DNA of 64,000 nt from contig JAUICP010000003.1 of assembly GCA_030427805.1 (NCBI GenBank), forward strand, positions 257,758 through 321,757, given 5' to 3'. How positions within the stretch are numbered: the stretch's first letter is position 1; every line of letters begins with the position of its first letter. Shown one piece after another: positions 10,163 through 19,253 of the stretch. Source of the stretch: Bdellovibrionia bacterium. Its GTDB lineage: Bacteria > Bdellovibrionota > Bdellovibrionia > Bdellovibrionales > JAGQZY01. Under the pieces are notes generated by a model that saw nothing but the letters and a program-made list of their open reading frames with translations, searched no databases and was not told the DNA's origin. The translations under genes and the position numbers were made by a program.

Positions 10163-10714
10163 TTAAAATGGCAGACTGATGCCCGTTAAGAGATCCAATT
10201 GCGTCGCTTCGCCGTTCTGAGCTCCCGAAAGAAAGAGAAGTCGCACCTCAGCTTTCAAGTTGAGGTTTTGATTAAAAATTCTCTCCACTCCCGCACCAAA
10301 ACTATATCCGGCATAATTGGCATCTACCGATTGAAATTGCCTTTGGTTAAATGAAGCCGAAATAAATGGACGCCATATTTCTTGAAAGTAAAGCTTGGCT
10401 TCTTCAGAACTGGATCGATATTCAGAAGAGCTCGATATAGGAAAGTAAAAAAGACCCAGGTCAAATCCAAATGCCATATCTCCACCTATGATGCTCGACA
10501 TGGCCACCGAATAACCCAAGCCAAATTCAATTTGCCGGTGAACCGGCGTTAAATAATTGACCCGGTAAGAACCGAAGTTAGAAAACTCTCCCTCGGATTG
10601 ATCGGTCTTTGCCGACAGCGAAAAGAATCCTCCGAGAATATCAAACTTACTCGCAGAAGCATGATTGGTTGCTAAAAATGTCAGGCTAAAAAGCCAAATA
10701 CTAAGCTGCTTTTT
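10163..10714 (-). CDS. Outer-membrane beta-barrel-like protein of the motor-like cluster
   Basis: Signal peptide (MKKQLSIWLFSLTFLATNHASA), alternating amphipathic strands, C-terminal aromatic (LLTGISLPF). Confidence 0.65.
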   Translation of the reverse strand, partial: KKQLSIWLFSLTFLATNHASASKFDILGGFFSLSAKTDQSEGEFSNFGSYRVNYLTPVHRQIEFGLGYSVAMSSIIGGDMAFGFDLGLFYFPISSSSEYRSSSEEAKLYFQEIWRPFISASFNQRQFQSVDANYAGYSFGAGVERIFNQNLNLKAEVRLLFLSGAQNGEATQLDLLTGISLPF

Positions 10715-12383
10715 CATTACCTGACTCACTGGCGAGTTCTTCTCTTCTCACCATTTCAAAATACACTTCAGCAATTCGCTCTCGAATCACCCCAATTGTT
10801 GCCTCACTCGGTCGACTCTCATCGAGTTGCTTCATTTTTTCTAAAAATAAAAATCGTTGTTTTTCAGAAAAGAGACTCTCTATGGCCTGGCGCTCGTCCT
10901 TAGGAATATTAAAAAGTGCAAGGGCCCAATCATCGACCGTAAATGACACAAATACCAAATATAGATTCATGGCATCGGCATCGAGAACACGAAAAAACGG
11001 TGGCCGCAAATATTCTAAAAAAGCCCCCTTCGCCGCCGTATAGATTTCTCGTTCTTCAGCGACACTGGCTTTTTTCAAGAATCGAAGTAAATCGCGATCG
11101 CGAATATAGTCTTTCAGTTCTTTCATGGAATTCTTTGGTTTGAGCTTAAGACCTCTTTCCATGGCCTCATCAAGCTCTTTATCCGTCAATTGTTTATAGG
11201 TTTTGTTCGGATCGAGAAGGGCTCCCCATGCGCCAGGAAAAGCAGCGCGACCGATCGGGACAGAAAGAGATTTCGGCATTTCTGACAGTATCGAAAATGC
11301 CACGTCTTGGTCCAAATCTCTTAAGAGTTGAGAACTTTGATCACCGAGACGCCAAACTTGAATCACCAAGTCCTGTAACTTTCGATTGTTTGTCTCAGGA
11401 CGATGGCGTAATAAACTTTCAATAAGATCCAGGGTTTGATAATCGACGCTTCCAGGGTCCGCGTAGGCACTAAACCACTCTTGACCACTCGATAGTGAAA
11501 AAATTCGACGTTGATCGCCTAAAGGAAGCTCATTTAGAAAGGCTCCCAAAAGTTTCGGATTCTCTGTCGCCAGCTCTTCAAGAGTTAGCATGTCTCCGAT
11601 ATTTGGAAACGAATCTGAAACGACCAAGTCATTTAATCGCTGCCTAAAAATTTCACGGGTCTTATGATTATCGCTCAATCGGATATCACCCATCCCCGCA
11701 CCGGAATGAGTGGGTGTATTAGGCGTCTGAGTTTGTGGCATACTCATCGGCGCTACTGGTGCCGAAGGGGCCTTGTCCGATTGACTCTTCACCTGATCTT
11801 GTATGATCGATAGGGCTTTGACGAGCTTGCCAATTGAAAGGCGTTGAATAAAGAATAGACCAAACAAGAAGGCCATGATGGTGATTCCAATGATCATTCC
11901 ATAGATTTCAAGGTCAATCTGGCTACCCCAGCGGCGTCTCGAAAGCTGGATACGATCCCTACCCGGTATGAGGCGAAGATCTTGAATCAAGGCCTCCCTA
12001 ATTTCTGCCGACTCCCCTTCGGATACTGACTCGGGAATAATTACATTGACTGTCGCACTACGAATTCGATTCGTTAAACTGTAGAGTGAAGCCGTTGGAT
12101 CATCCCATTCATCCTTTATGTTCTCGTACTCGAGGTCAAAGAAGGGAAGAGTTTCATTTTTGGGGCGATACTCTTCGTTACCGGTAGTTCTTCTTAAGGG
12201 ATCAATGCGCACAGTAATCAAAAAAGGCATATCCTTAAATCGATTTGAGAGAATTCGATTCGCCTTTTCTTTGTAGTAATCTTCTAACTCTAAAACCCGA
12301 GGGTGGCGTGAAGACTCTTGGGCCATCAATGTCACCGAAAAAAGAATACCGATAAAATAGATAAGTACTCTCATATTTTTCAT
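10701..12383 (-). CDS. Single-pass membrane protein: FliF C-terminal-like periplasmic region plus FliG-like cytoplasmic region
   Basis: Signal peptide; IRSATVNVIIPESVSEGESAEIREALIQDLRLIPGRDRIQL resembles the FliF collar region; TM segment IYGMIIGITIMAFLFGLFFI; C-terminal DDWALALFNIPKDERQAIESLFSEKQRFLFLEKMKQLDESRPSEATIGVIRERIAE resembles the FliG torque-helix domain; next to MotB. Confidence 0.6.
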   Translation of the reverse strand: MKNMRVLIYFIGILFSVTLMAQESSRHPRVLELEDYYKEKANRILSNRFKDMPFLITVRIDPLRRTTGNEEYRPKNETLPFFDLEYENIKDEWDDPTASLYSLTNRIRSATVNVIIPESVSEGESAEIREALIQDLRLIPGRDRIQLSRRRWGSQIDLEIYGMIIGITIMAFLFGLFFIQRLSIGKLVKALSIIQDQVKSQSDKAPSAPVAPMSMPQTQTPNTPTHSGAGMGDIRLSDNHKTREIFRQRLNDLVVSDSFPNIGDMLTLEELATENPKLLGAFLNELPLGDQRRIFSLSSGQEWFSAYADPGSVDYQTLDLIESLLRHRPETNNRKLQDLVIQVWRLGDQSSQLLRDLDQDVAFSILSEMPKSLSVPIGRAAFPGAWGALLDPNKTYKQLTDKELDEAMERGLKLKPKNSMKELKDYIRDRDLLRFLKKASVAEEREIYTAAKGAFLEYLRPPFFRVLDADAMNLYLVFVSFTVDDWALALFNIPKDERQAIESLFSEKQRFLFLEKMKQLDESRPSEATIGVIRERIAEVYFEMVRREELASESGNEKAA

Positions 12384-13099
12384 TTACTACCACCTAGCTC
12401 TGGTTCAATAATTAGGAGGACCTTTCTCGCCAAATCTCGAAGATCCAGGTCACGATATTTTTCAGGTAATTGCTCGACATACTCTGGTTGCAGGTTCAGG
12501 ACACCGTATCCAGCTAAACCCATTCGATTCAGAGGCACTCCAGCTTTTTGTAGAATTCTCATGGTCGCAACCGCTCTCAATGCCGAAAGTTCTAAGTTGT
12601 CTTTAAAAGCCCTTCCAGGCTTTTGAATCACTTTTCGATTGTCAGTATAGGCCTTCACTCCCAATCGGTATTTTCCAGCATAAGGCATGTATTTGTTAAC
12701 AAACTCGCGCAAGACTTTCTTTCCTTGATTCGTAGGCTTCGTATCTCCGACGCCAAAAAAGACAATGCCAGGGAAATCAACAACAATACGGTCACCAATT
12801 TTGCTAACTTCAGCGCCCCAGTTCTCAACAATTTCTTCGCTCACATCGGACTTGCCTTGTTCTTCACCCACTGACAGGCTTGCGTCGTCGCCGCCGGTGT
12901 TATGGGAACCCAGATCTTCAATATTACTAATTAAACTCTGGGCGAGCTTTTCTGCATTAATTTCTTGTTGATCAATCGAAAAGAAAAGAACGAAAAATGC
13001 CAATAGTAGTGTGACCATATCACCATAACTAATAGCCCAACTCCCTTCGGAGTCGACAGACATTTCGTGTAATTTCTTCTTTCGATTTCTCAAGGACAT
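12380..13099 (-). CDS. motB: MotB-like stator protein (TM plus OmpA-like domain)
   Basis: WAISYGDMVTLLLAFFVLFFS contains the conserved MotB TM Asp; OmpA-like LSALRAVATMRILQKAGVPLNRMGLAGYG. Confidence 0.88.
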   Translation of the reverse strand: MSLRNRKKKLHEMSVDSEGSWAISYGDMVTLLLAFFVLFFSIDQQEINAEKLAQSLISNIEDLGSHNTGGDDASLSVGEEQGKSDVSEEIVENWGAEVSKIGDRIVVDFPGIVFFGVGDTKPTNQGKKVLREFVNKYMPYAGKYRLGVKAYTDNRKVIQKPGRAFKDNLELSALRAVATMRILQKAGVPLNRMGLAGYGVLNLQPEYVEQLPEKYRDLDLRDLARKVLLIIEPELGGSK

Positions 13100-13905
13100 T
13101 AAGCAGCCTCGCTTTCGGCCATGGACTCTTGCATCCTCTGATGAATGATATCAACTCGGTCTCCAGGAGGCACATGAGAATTCAGTAATTCTTGCGCTTC
13201 GAGAAGTGACTTTTGTTCAATCGCCAAGATGACCGCTTCAAGGGCAATTTCAGCTTCAGCTTCATCTTCTTCGCCAAACTTTTGCACACTCTCACCCGCA
13301 GGATTGACAATCATATTGGATACAATCAAACCGTAGAATGTCGCTAAAAGTGCAATCGCCATTCGAAAACCAGTTTCCGCCGGGTCCATCCCCTCAGAAA
13401 TACCACGCATCAAGTGAATGAGACCAAGAACCGTACCGGCAAGACCAAATGCAGGAGGATACTTAGCCAGCGAGCGAATACTATTAGCGAGTTTGTGGGT
13501 TCTCACTGACGAACGGTAAATTCGCTCTTCTAAAATCGCGCGAATTTTATCCGGCGTAAAACCGAGGGAACCCAGCTCAAAGCCATCGCGAATGACTTCA
13601 TCCTTAAGATCTTTAACTTTGATTTCAGGTGCGCTTCGCGTCTGAGCATAGTTTTGGATGTGCCCGAAGTACTGGGACAATAGAAGCTTTCGATTCGTTG
13701 ATTTCTTAAAAAACAAATGTCCCAGTCGTCTTCTCAATTCTGAAGAGTTCTTCCAGGGAAATGTAATAATGGCCACTGCAAAGGTACCACCGAGTACCAC
13801 CGCAATTGCGACAAAGTCGTAGTAACTACTAAACCCCGTTTGCAGATGAATAATCGCAGCAATGATCGAAGCTGTTGAAATAAATAGTCCGATTAAAAAG
13901 TTCAT
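13099..13905 (-). CDS. motA: MotA-like stator protein
   Basis: FVAIAVVLGGTFAV, PPAFGLAGTVLGLI and ALLATFYGLIVSN motifs of the MotA family. Confidence 0.9.
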   Translation of the reverse strand: MNFLIGLFISTASIIAAIIHLQTGFSSYYDFVAIAVVLGGTFAVAIITFPWKNSSELRRRLGHLFFKKSTNRKLLLSQYFGHIQNYAQTRSAPEIKVKDLKDEVIRDGFELGSLGFTPDKIRAILEERIYRSSVRTHKLANSIRSLAKYPPAFGLAGTVLGLIHLMRGISEGMDPAETGFRMAIALLATFYGLIVSNMIVNPAGESVQKFGEEDEAEAEIALEAVILAIEQKSLLEAQELLNSHVPPGDRVDIIHQRMQESMAESEAA

Positions 13906-14540
13906 TCTTGCCCTCCACCTGCGGGAAGACGATCTACACCCAACGAACGCAACTTATTGACCATGGTTTCTGTTCTAGGGTTGTCGGGGTTCAGGCTAAA
14001 AGCTTTTATATAGTTGTCATAGGCTCTCTTGAGATCTTTTTGCAAGTAGTAAACGTTTCCAAGCAATCCGTAAACCACTGAGACATTAGGAAACTCTACG
14101 ACCAATCTCATGAGTCGACTTTCTGCCATCGGGAAGTTTCTTGAAGCAATAAAAGACTGACTCTCAGCAATCCCTTCCGCCAGGGCATTGAGACTCGAGT
14201 TAATGTCTTTACACTTTTGCGGAACCGAAACCTCTGACAACTTTGCTGAGTATGAAAATTCGGAAGGCAAAAAAGGTGTTGGTAGTAAAACGGATTTTGC
14301 ATGATATCCGTCTTTTTCGACTTCTAAACGAATGTTATCAGTCGAGGCTGAGCTAAGAACTTTTGAATCGATCTTAAGAGGTGTCTTTCCGAGGGCCGTT
14401 CGCGCTCCCCCATCTTCTGTTAAATAGACATCAGCTTCGTTTGGCGAGCTCGTAACAACAAGCTGACCCGATTGACAAGCCGTGGTTAGCAGAAGTGGCA
14501 ATACCACGAAAAACAAATACAATTGCGTTCTTATACTCAT
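13902..14540 (-). CDS. Lipoprotein with PEGA-like domain and TPR
   Basis: Lipobox LLTTACQSGQ; LVVTSSPNEADVYLTEDGGARTALGKTPLKI (PEGA-like); YGLLGNVYYLQKDLKRAYDNYIKAFSLNPDNP (TPR). Confidence 0.8.
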   Translation of the reverse strand: MSIRTQLYLFFVVLPLLLTTACQSGQLVVTSSPNEADVYLTEDGGARTALGKTPLKIDSKVLSSASTDNIRLEVEKDGYHAKSVLLPTPFLPSEFSYSAKLSEVSVPQKCKDINSSLNALAEGIAESQSFIASRNFPMAESRLMRLVVEFPNVSVVYGLLGNVYYLQKDLKRAYDNYIKAFSLNPDNPRTETMVNKLRSLGVDRLPAGGGQE

Positions 14541-14762
14541 AAAACACCTCATTCAGTTTTCGACAAATCTGTAGTGTATCTATACAAGACAATGGGACAG
14601 TTCCTTGAAATGAAAACCAAAGTCGAGGCACTAATGTTTCATAAGTAGAAAATATCGCGACTTTTGGCGGCAATTTGTGAAGATTCCATGGCAATACCGG
14701 CTACTTACTTCAATTAGGGGACCTCTTACCGATAAGACTATGTGAACGTTTGTGGGAAAATT

Positions 14763-17759
14763 ATGAAAAGACTGTCATTACTATTTATTCTGCTGTTATT
14801 TGTTTTTACAGGACCCGCCTGTAAAAAGTCGAATGATTTTGCCTTTACCGATGAAGGTAATAACACTCCCATCGAAAATGATGTCGACAACCTCACAATC
14901 ACTGAAACAATCCCCAACGCCAAAGACGTTGTTATTGAAATTGGAAATAGCCAAACCTTCTTTGCTTCAGCCAAGGCTCCTTTTGGCCGCTCCATCACCT
15001 ACACATGGGTTCTCGATGGTGTCCAACAACGCAAAGGGGAACAGCAATCTTTTATCATTGATTCTGCCGGATCCAGTCCTGGTGATAAATCACTTGAACT
15101 CATCGTTGAAGATGGTGTTGAGACCGAACGCTTTGACTGGGATGTTAAGGTCAATGGTGCACCTGTACTATCGACTTCGATTTCAGGAACACAAAAGGTT
15201 TCCGTGGATTCTACGATTAACTTTTCGGTTTCTGCTACGGATCCCAATGATGATGATGTCGTCACCTACACATGGCTTCTTAACGGCCTTCCTTCTGTGA
15301 ATCTCGTAGGAACCGACAACACGGCTGTATTGACCGGTGCCGTTTCGGATGTGGGCGCAATTAATGTACAGGTCGTCGCAAGTGACGGAACCGCTTCAGA
15401 TACTCTCACCTTTGCAACTGAAGTAAATCACTTTCCAGACGCCTGCAATAACCTGAGCCAGGATGAAATCTGTACCTATGCCGGAAACCCTAATATCGGT
15501 GATGGCATTAACCCCGACAATTCACTCTACGACGAACGCATTCGCCCCATTTCTAGTTGCCAAGATGACGTCGGAAATATTTTTATGACTGACTACCAAA
15601 ACGATGTAGTTTGGTACTACAACCGCAGTTCGACGACCACCTACAGTCGACTCGGCGTGAGCATTCCACCTCGAACCTTAAAAATCGTTGCGGGAACGGG
15701 CGAGGCAGCGTCCGGAGGAGATGGAGTCGCACTCCAGTCAGCACTTAACGATCCAAGGGGGTGTGCTTACCACGCTCCTTCAAAACGACTTTTTGTTTCT
15801 GAGTGGTCTGGTAGCCGAGTTAAGTATATTGATAATAATGGGCTTGTCTTTGGTGGAATGGGGTACGGTTCGAGCACGACCAATGGTGACGTCGCCTATA
15901 ATCACGACTGTGATAATCCTGCCGGAATGCACATTTACCTCAGTGATCTCTACATCGCATGCCGTTCTGACAATATGGTGCGCAGGTGGGACCTCAACAC
16001 GGATCAGGCCTATGTCGTTTATGGTGATGGCGGTGGTAATATCGATGGCGAAAGCGGTGACCCGACTCTAGCAGGAGCGCGTCGGCCCTACGATGTTTTC
16101 GCCGATGCCGATGGTCTCTATGTCGCCCATGATGAAAATCACCAGATTCGATTCATCAACCAATCCGGCGGTAACGTTACTTTTTGGGCAGCATCGACTC
16201 CTATCGTCGTTGCGGATAATACGGTTCGAAGAATCATCGGTGATGGTAATGGTGGAAATGAAGATGATGAGATTCCGCAAACAATGCGAGTGAGTAATAT
16301 TACTGGCGTCACCAAGACGGGCGATCTCATTCTTTATACTTCCAGGGGCAATGACCGTTTTTATGTGGCCAATAATACTGGTGCGCCCGTTGTTATCGAC
16401 GGTCTCACTGTCGACCCCGGAGAGGCCCGAAGAATTTCTCCGAACCGGGGCTATAACGGAACTAACATTGATCTAGCGATCGCCGAAATCAATGAACCCT
16501 ACGACATCCACGTTGACAACCAAAACGCCAATAAAATAATTTTTTCAGACTATAATAACTACCGCTTGCGCGAGATCGATCTTTCAACCGATAAAATGAA
16601 CGATATTATCGGCTCTGGTAAAGGAAGAAATGGTTACCTCGGAGATATCTCTAAACCAACTCTTCAACATCTCTTCAACTACCCTGGTGGCGTGGTTTTT
16701 GACAATGACAATCGTTACCTTTACTTTATCGATAAATCAAATAATAGAACTCGGGCTGTAGATCCCTATGGCAATATTCAAACCGTCATTGGTCGTGGCC
16801 AAGGTGATCCCGATGTGCAAAATGATGTTCCTTCAAATGCTTATATGTACACGACCCACAATTCGAACGACAATATGATCAATGGTATTGATCTTATGCC
16901 CGACGGCTCTGTAATTCAGCTCAATACTCGAAGAGACAGCTTCCGAATTTGGAATACCAGTACCACTGGAAAAATCTACTTCAACACATTTATTCAAGGC
17001 GATCGCATCTCGAACGTCGCCGGAGATTATACGGCTTCGGGTAACGGCGGTGATGGTCCAGCCCTTAGTATTAATATGGATAACCCAACGGATGTTGAAC
17101 ACTATAACGACGGAACGGAAGATTTTATTTTTGTGGTCGACCAAACCAATCACTGCGTGAGGATGCTACAAGAGGATGGTGATCTTGTTCGAGTTCTCGG
17201 AACCTGCGGCTCCAGTGGAAATTCCGGTCCGGATGTGGCCGAGGGTGCTGTTCTTTTTGATCGCCCCAATGGAATTGCCGTGGATAGTCTAGGTAATCTG
17301 TATATTACAGACTCCTATAATTCCAAAATTCGCTATTGGAACCGAACCGCTGCGACGGTATCCGTAGGGATTGTTAATGTCGGACCAGGTCGCGTCGCTA
17401 CAATAGCCTGCAATAACGGAACTTCAGGAAGCGCCTCAGAAGAAGTTTTTGCCACAAGTGCCCGCTGTAATAGACCCATGGGTATTGATGTTACAGACAC
17501 TCAGATCTGTTTTGCCAATACCTGGCGCCACAACGTGCGTTGTATTGACAAAACCACCGGAAAAATTCGCACCGTCGCTGGACAACTCGAGGCCACTCCT
17601 CGGGCCGGATCCCCTATTGGCTTTGAACAAGAAGGTATCAGTGGTACTTCTGCCACTCTCTACTACCCAAATGATGTTTATTTTGATGCCAACGGAGATC
17701 TCTTTATCTCTGACCAATACAATCACATCGTTCGCAAACTGAAGCTTTCTAGCGATTAA
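14763..17759 (+). CDS. Large lipoprotein with PKD/Ig-like and NHL-repeat regions
   Basis: MKRLSLLFILLLFVFTGPACKKS lipobox; FSVSATDPNDDDVVTYTWLLNG (PKD/cadherin-like); repeated NHL-like RPNGIAVDSLGNLYITDSYNSKIRYW. Confidence 0.8.
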   Translation: MKRLSLLFILLLFVFTGPACKKSNDFAFTDEGNNTPIENDVDNLTITETIPNAKDVVIEIGNSQTFFASAKAPFGRSITYTWVLDGVQQRKGEQQSFIIDSAGSSPGDKSLELIVEDGVETERFDWDVKVNGAPVLSTSISGTQKVSVDSTINFSVSATDPNDDDVVTYTWLLNGLPSVNLVGTDNTAVLTGAVSDVGAINVQVVASDGTASDTLTFATEVNHFPDACNNLSQDEICTYAGNPNIGDGINPDNSLYDERIRPISSCQDDVGNIFMTDYQNDVVWYYNRSSTTTYSRLGVSIPPRTLKIVAGTGEAASGGDGVALQSALNDPRGCAYHAPSKRLFVSEWSGSRVKYIDNNGLVFGGMGYGSSTTNGDVAYNHDCDNPAGMHIYLSDLYIACRSDNMVRRWDLNTDQAYVVYGDGGGNIDGESGDPTLAGARRPYDVFADADGLYVAHDENHQIRFINQSGGNVTFWAASTPIVVADNTVRRIIGDGNGGNEDDEIPQTMRVSNITGVTKTGDLILYTSRGNDRFYVANNTGAPVVIDGLTVDPGEARRISPNRGYNGTNIDLAIAEINEPYDIHVDNQNANKIIFSDYNNYRLREIDLSTDKMNDIIGSGKGRNGYLGDISKPTLQHLFNYPGGVVFDNDNRYLYFIDKSNNRTRAVDPYGNIQTVIGRGQGDPDVQNDVPSNAYMYTTHNSNDNMINGIDLMPDGSVIQLNTRRDSFRIWNTSTTGKIYFNTFIQGDRISNVAGDYTASGNGGDGPALSINMDNPTDVEHYNDGTEDFIFVVDQTNHCVRMLQEDGDLVRVLGTCGSSGNSGPDVAEGAVLFDRPNGIAVDSLGNLYITDSYNSKIRYWNRTAATVSVGIVNVGPGRVATIACNNGTSGSASEEVFATSARCNRPMGIDVTDTQICFANTWRHNVRCIDKTTGKIRTVAGQLEATPRAGSPIGFEQEGISGTSATLYYPNDVYFDANGDLFISDQYNHIVRKLKLSSD

Positions 17760-17809
17760 GTCCCAAAGTAGGCTGTCGTCTGCTAGTAATATGAATTCCC
17801 ATCACAAGT

Positions 17810-18718
17810 TCAGCGATGATACTCAGTTTTAGGGCGTTTGAATTTGTACTGTTCAAACAAATAGGTCACTAAAGGATTTTCAATAAATTTCTGAGTCGAG
17901 CTTAAGTGATATTCCACGGAGAGATTGGGAATATACCCGAGACAATTCAACTTTTTTTCGACCAGGAGAGACTTCACAGCAAAGGCCGGCTCAAAGATCA
18001 AACCTTGGCCATCTTCTGCCAACAGTTTATGAATACTGGTGTCCTGAGTGCTCATGACTATATTGATCGAAATCTTCTGACTCTCAAAAAACCTTTCGAT
18101 GTCATGCCGCAACTTACTGTGCGACGTCGAGAGTATAATTGGTTGATTTTCTAGGGAACGCGGAAACTTCTTTTTTAAATCAACAAAACGAGGGCTACCA
18201 AAAACCCCAATCTTAAAGCGGCCCAGGGATTTCGAATAAACCGAACGATCCGTATCGGGAACAAAGTTATGATCTGAAATGACCACATCCACTTCGTGAC
18301 TCATCAATTGGCGGTAAAGTTCCTCTCCTGGACCTTCATTAATTGTTATGAGACTCTCTTCGTGCTTTCGCGTTTCCTCAATAATATGGATGAGAAGATT
18401 TTTGGGGACACTATCCATAGCCCCTAGGTTGAGATGGCGTTTCATTTGAGGTCGATTACTCTTAAGCGTATCTAGGAGTTCGAGACCCAATTCGTTAATT
18501 TGATTGGCGTATTGCAAAACGAGTTTTCCGGAGTCCGTCAAATAAAGTCGCCTGTTCTTGCGCTCAAAAAGCTTGCGATCGAGAGCTTCCTCAAAGGTCT
18601 TCAATTGGGCGCTAAGAGCCGGTTGCCCCACATTGAGTTTCTCAGAGGCTCTCGATATACTGCCCTCTTGCGCAATGACTCGAAAATACAAAAGGTGATG
18701 GTAATTCAGCCAACTCAT
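17810..18718 (-). CDS. nhaR: LysR-family transcriptional regulator, NhaR-like
   Basis: NYHHLLYFRVIAQEGSISRASEKLNVGQPALSAQLKTFEEALDRKLFERKNRRLYLTDSG HTH; divergent from an nhaA-containing unit. Confidence 0.8.
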   Translation of the reverse strand: MSWLNYHHLLYFRVIAQEGSISRASEKLNVGQPALSAQLKTFEEALDRKLFERKNRRLYLTDSGKLVLQYANQINELGLELLDTLKSNRPQMKRHLNLGAMDSVPKNLLIHIIEETRKHEESLITINEGPGEELYRQLMSHEVDVVISDHNFVPDTDRSVYSKSLGRFKIGVFGSPRFVDLKKKFPRSLENQPIILSTSHSKLRHDIERFFESQKISINIVMSTQDTSIHKLLAEDGQGLIFEPAFAVKSLLVEKKLNCLGYIPNLSVEYHLSSTQKFIENPLVTYLFEQYKFKRPKTEYHR

Positions 18719-18759
18719 TCCTATCCTCCCAACCTGGGGCTTACTGCCTCCAACCTTAT

Positions 18760-18778
18760 AGTTCGATTTTATCGAACT
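18760..18778. promoter_or_regulatory. Putative LysR (NhaR-like) operator
   Basis: Perfect inverted repeat AGTTCGAT-TTT-ATCGAACT containing T-N11-A (TCGATTTTATCGA) in the divergent intergenic region. Confidence 0.6.
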
Positions 18779-18848
18779 GTTTAATCATATTAATATATTT
18801 TTTATATATTGAAAACAAGACTATCATTAGTTCAGCAAGGAGGACAAA

Positions 18849-19193
18849 ATGAACAACTCAATTCAACTTAAAATCACGAATGATCGCGTCTCAGAAAAGT
18901 ACAAGAACGAAGTCGTTCAAACAGAAAAGCTGATAAAAGAAGTGGCTCCTAACAGTTCTCAAATCAAAGGACTGATTAGAAGGTCCAATTCCTACTACGA
19001 GGGACAAATCCATGTTCAATCAAAAATAGGCTCCTTTGTGGCTCGAGCTTCGTCGAGGAACTTTTTTTCTCTTGTGAGCAAATTGCAAAACAAAATACTG
19101 AGACAAGTCGTTAATTGGCGCGAAAAAAGACGCTCTAAAAAACGCTATCACGCTCGAAGACATACTCCAGATCTTCAGATCGTCGAAAACTAA
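18849..19193 (+). CDS. HPF/RaiA (sigma-54 modulation)-like protein
   Basis: Overall layout resembles HPF: beta strands then YYEGQIHVQSKIGSFVARASSRNFFSLVSKLQNKILRQVVNWREKRRSKK. Confidence 0.5.
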   Translation: MNNSIQLKITNDRVSEKYKNEVVQTEKLIKEVAPNSSQIKGLIRRSNSYYEGQIHVQSKIGSFVARASSRNFFSLVSKLQNKILRQVVNWREKRRSKKRYHARRHTPDLQIVEN

Positions 19194-19253
19194 AATTCAA
19201 ACCTTAAAACAGTGACGCTTCTCTTTTAATTAAACCGGCTGAAAGGAAGAAAA

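Noticed and set aside
10163-14552. Zorya anti-phage system based on the MotA/MotB pair
   Set aside because: No ZorC/ZorD/ZorE-like helicase or nuclease nearby, and MotB has a normal OmpA-like domain
15688-17742. Several 60-130-aa ORFs overlapping the NHL/PKD lipoprotein
   Set aside because: Alternative-frame artefacts with biased composition
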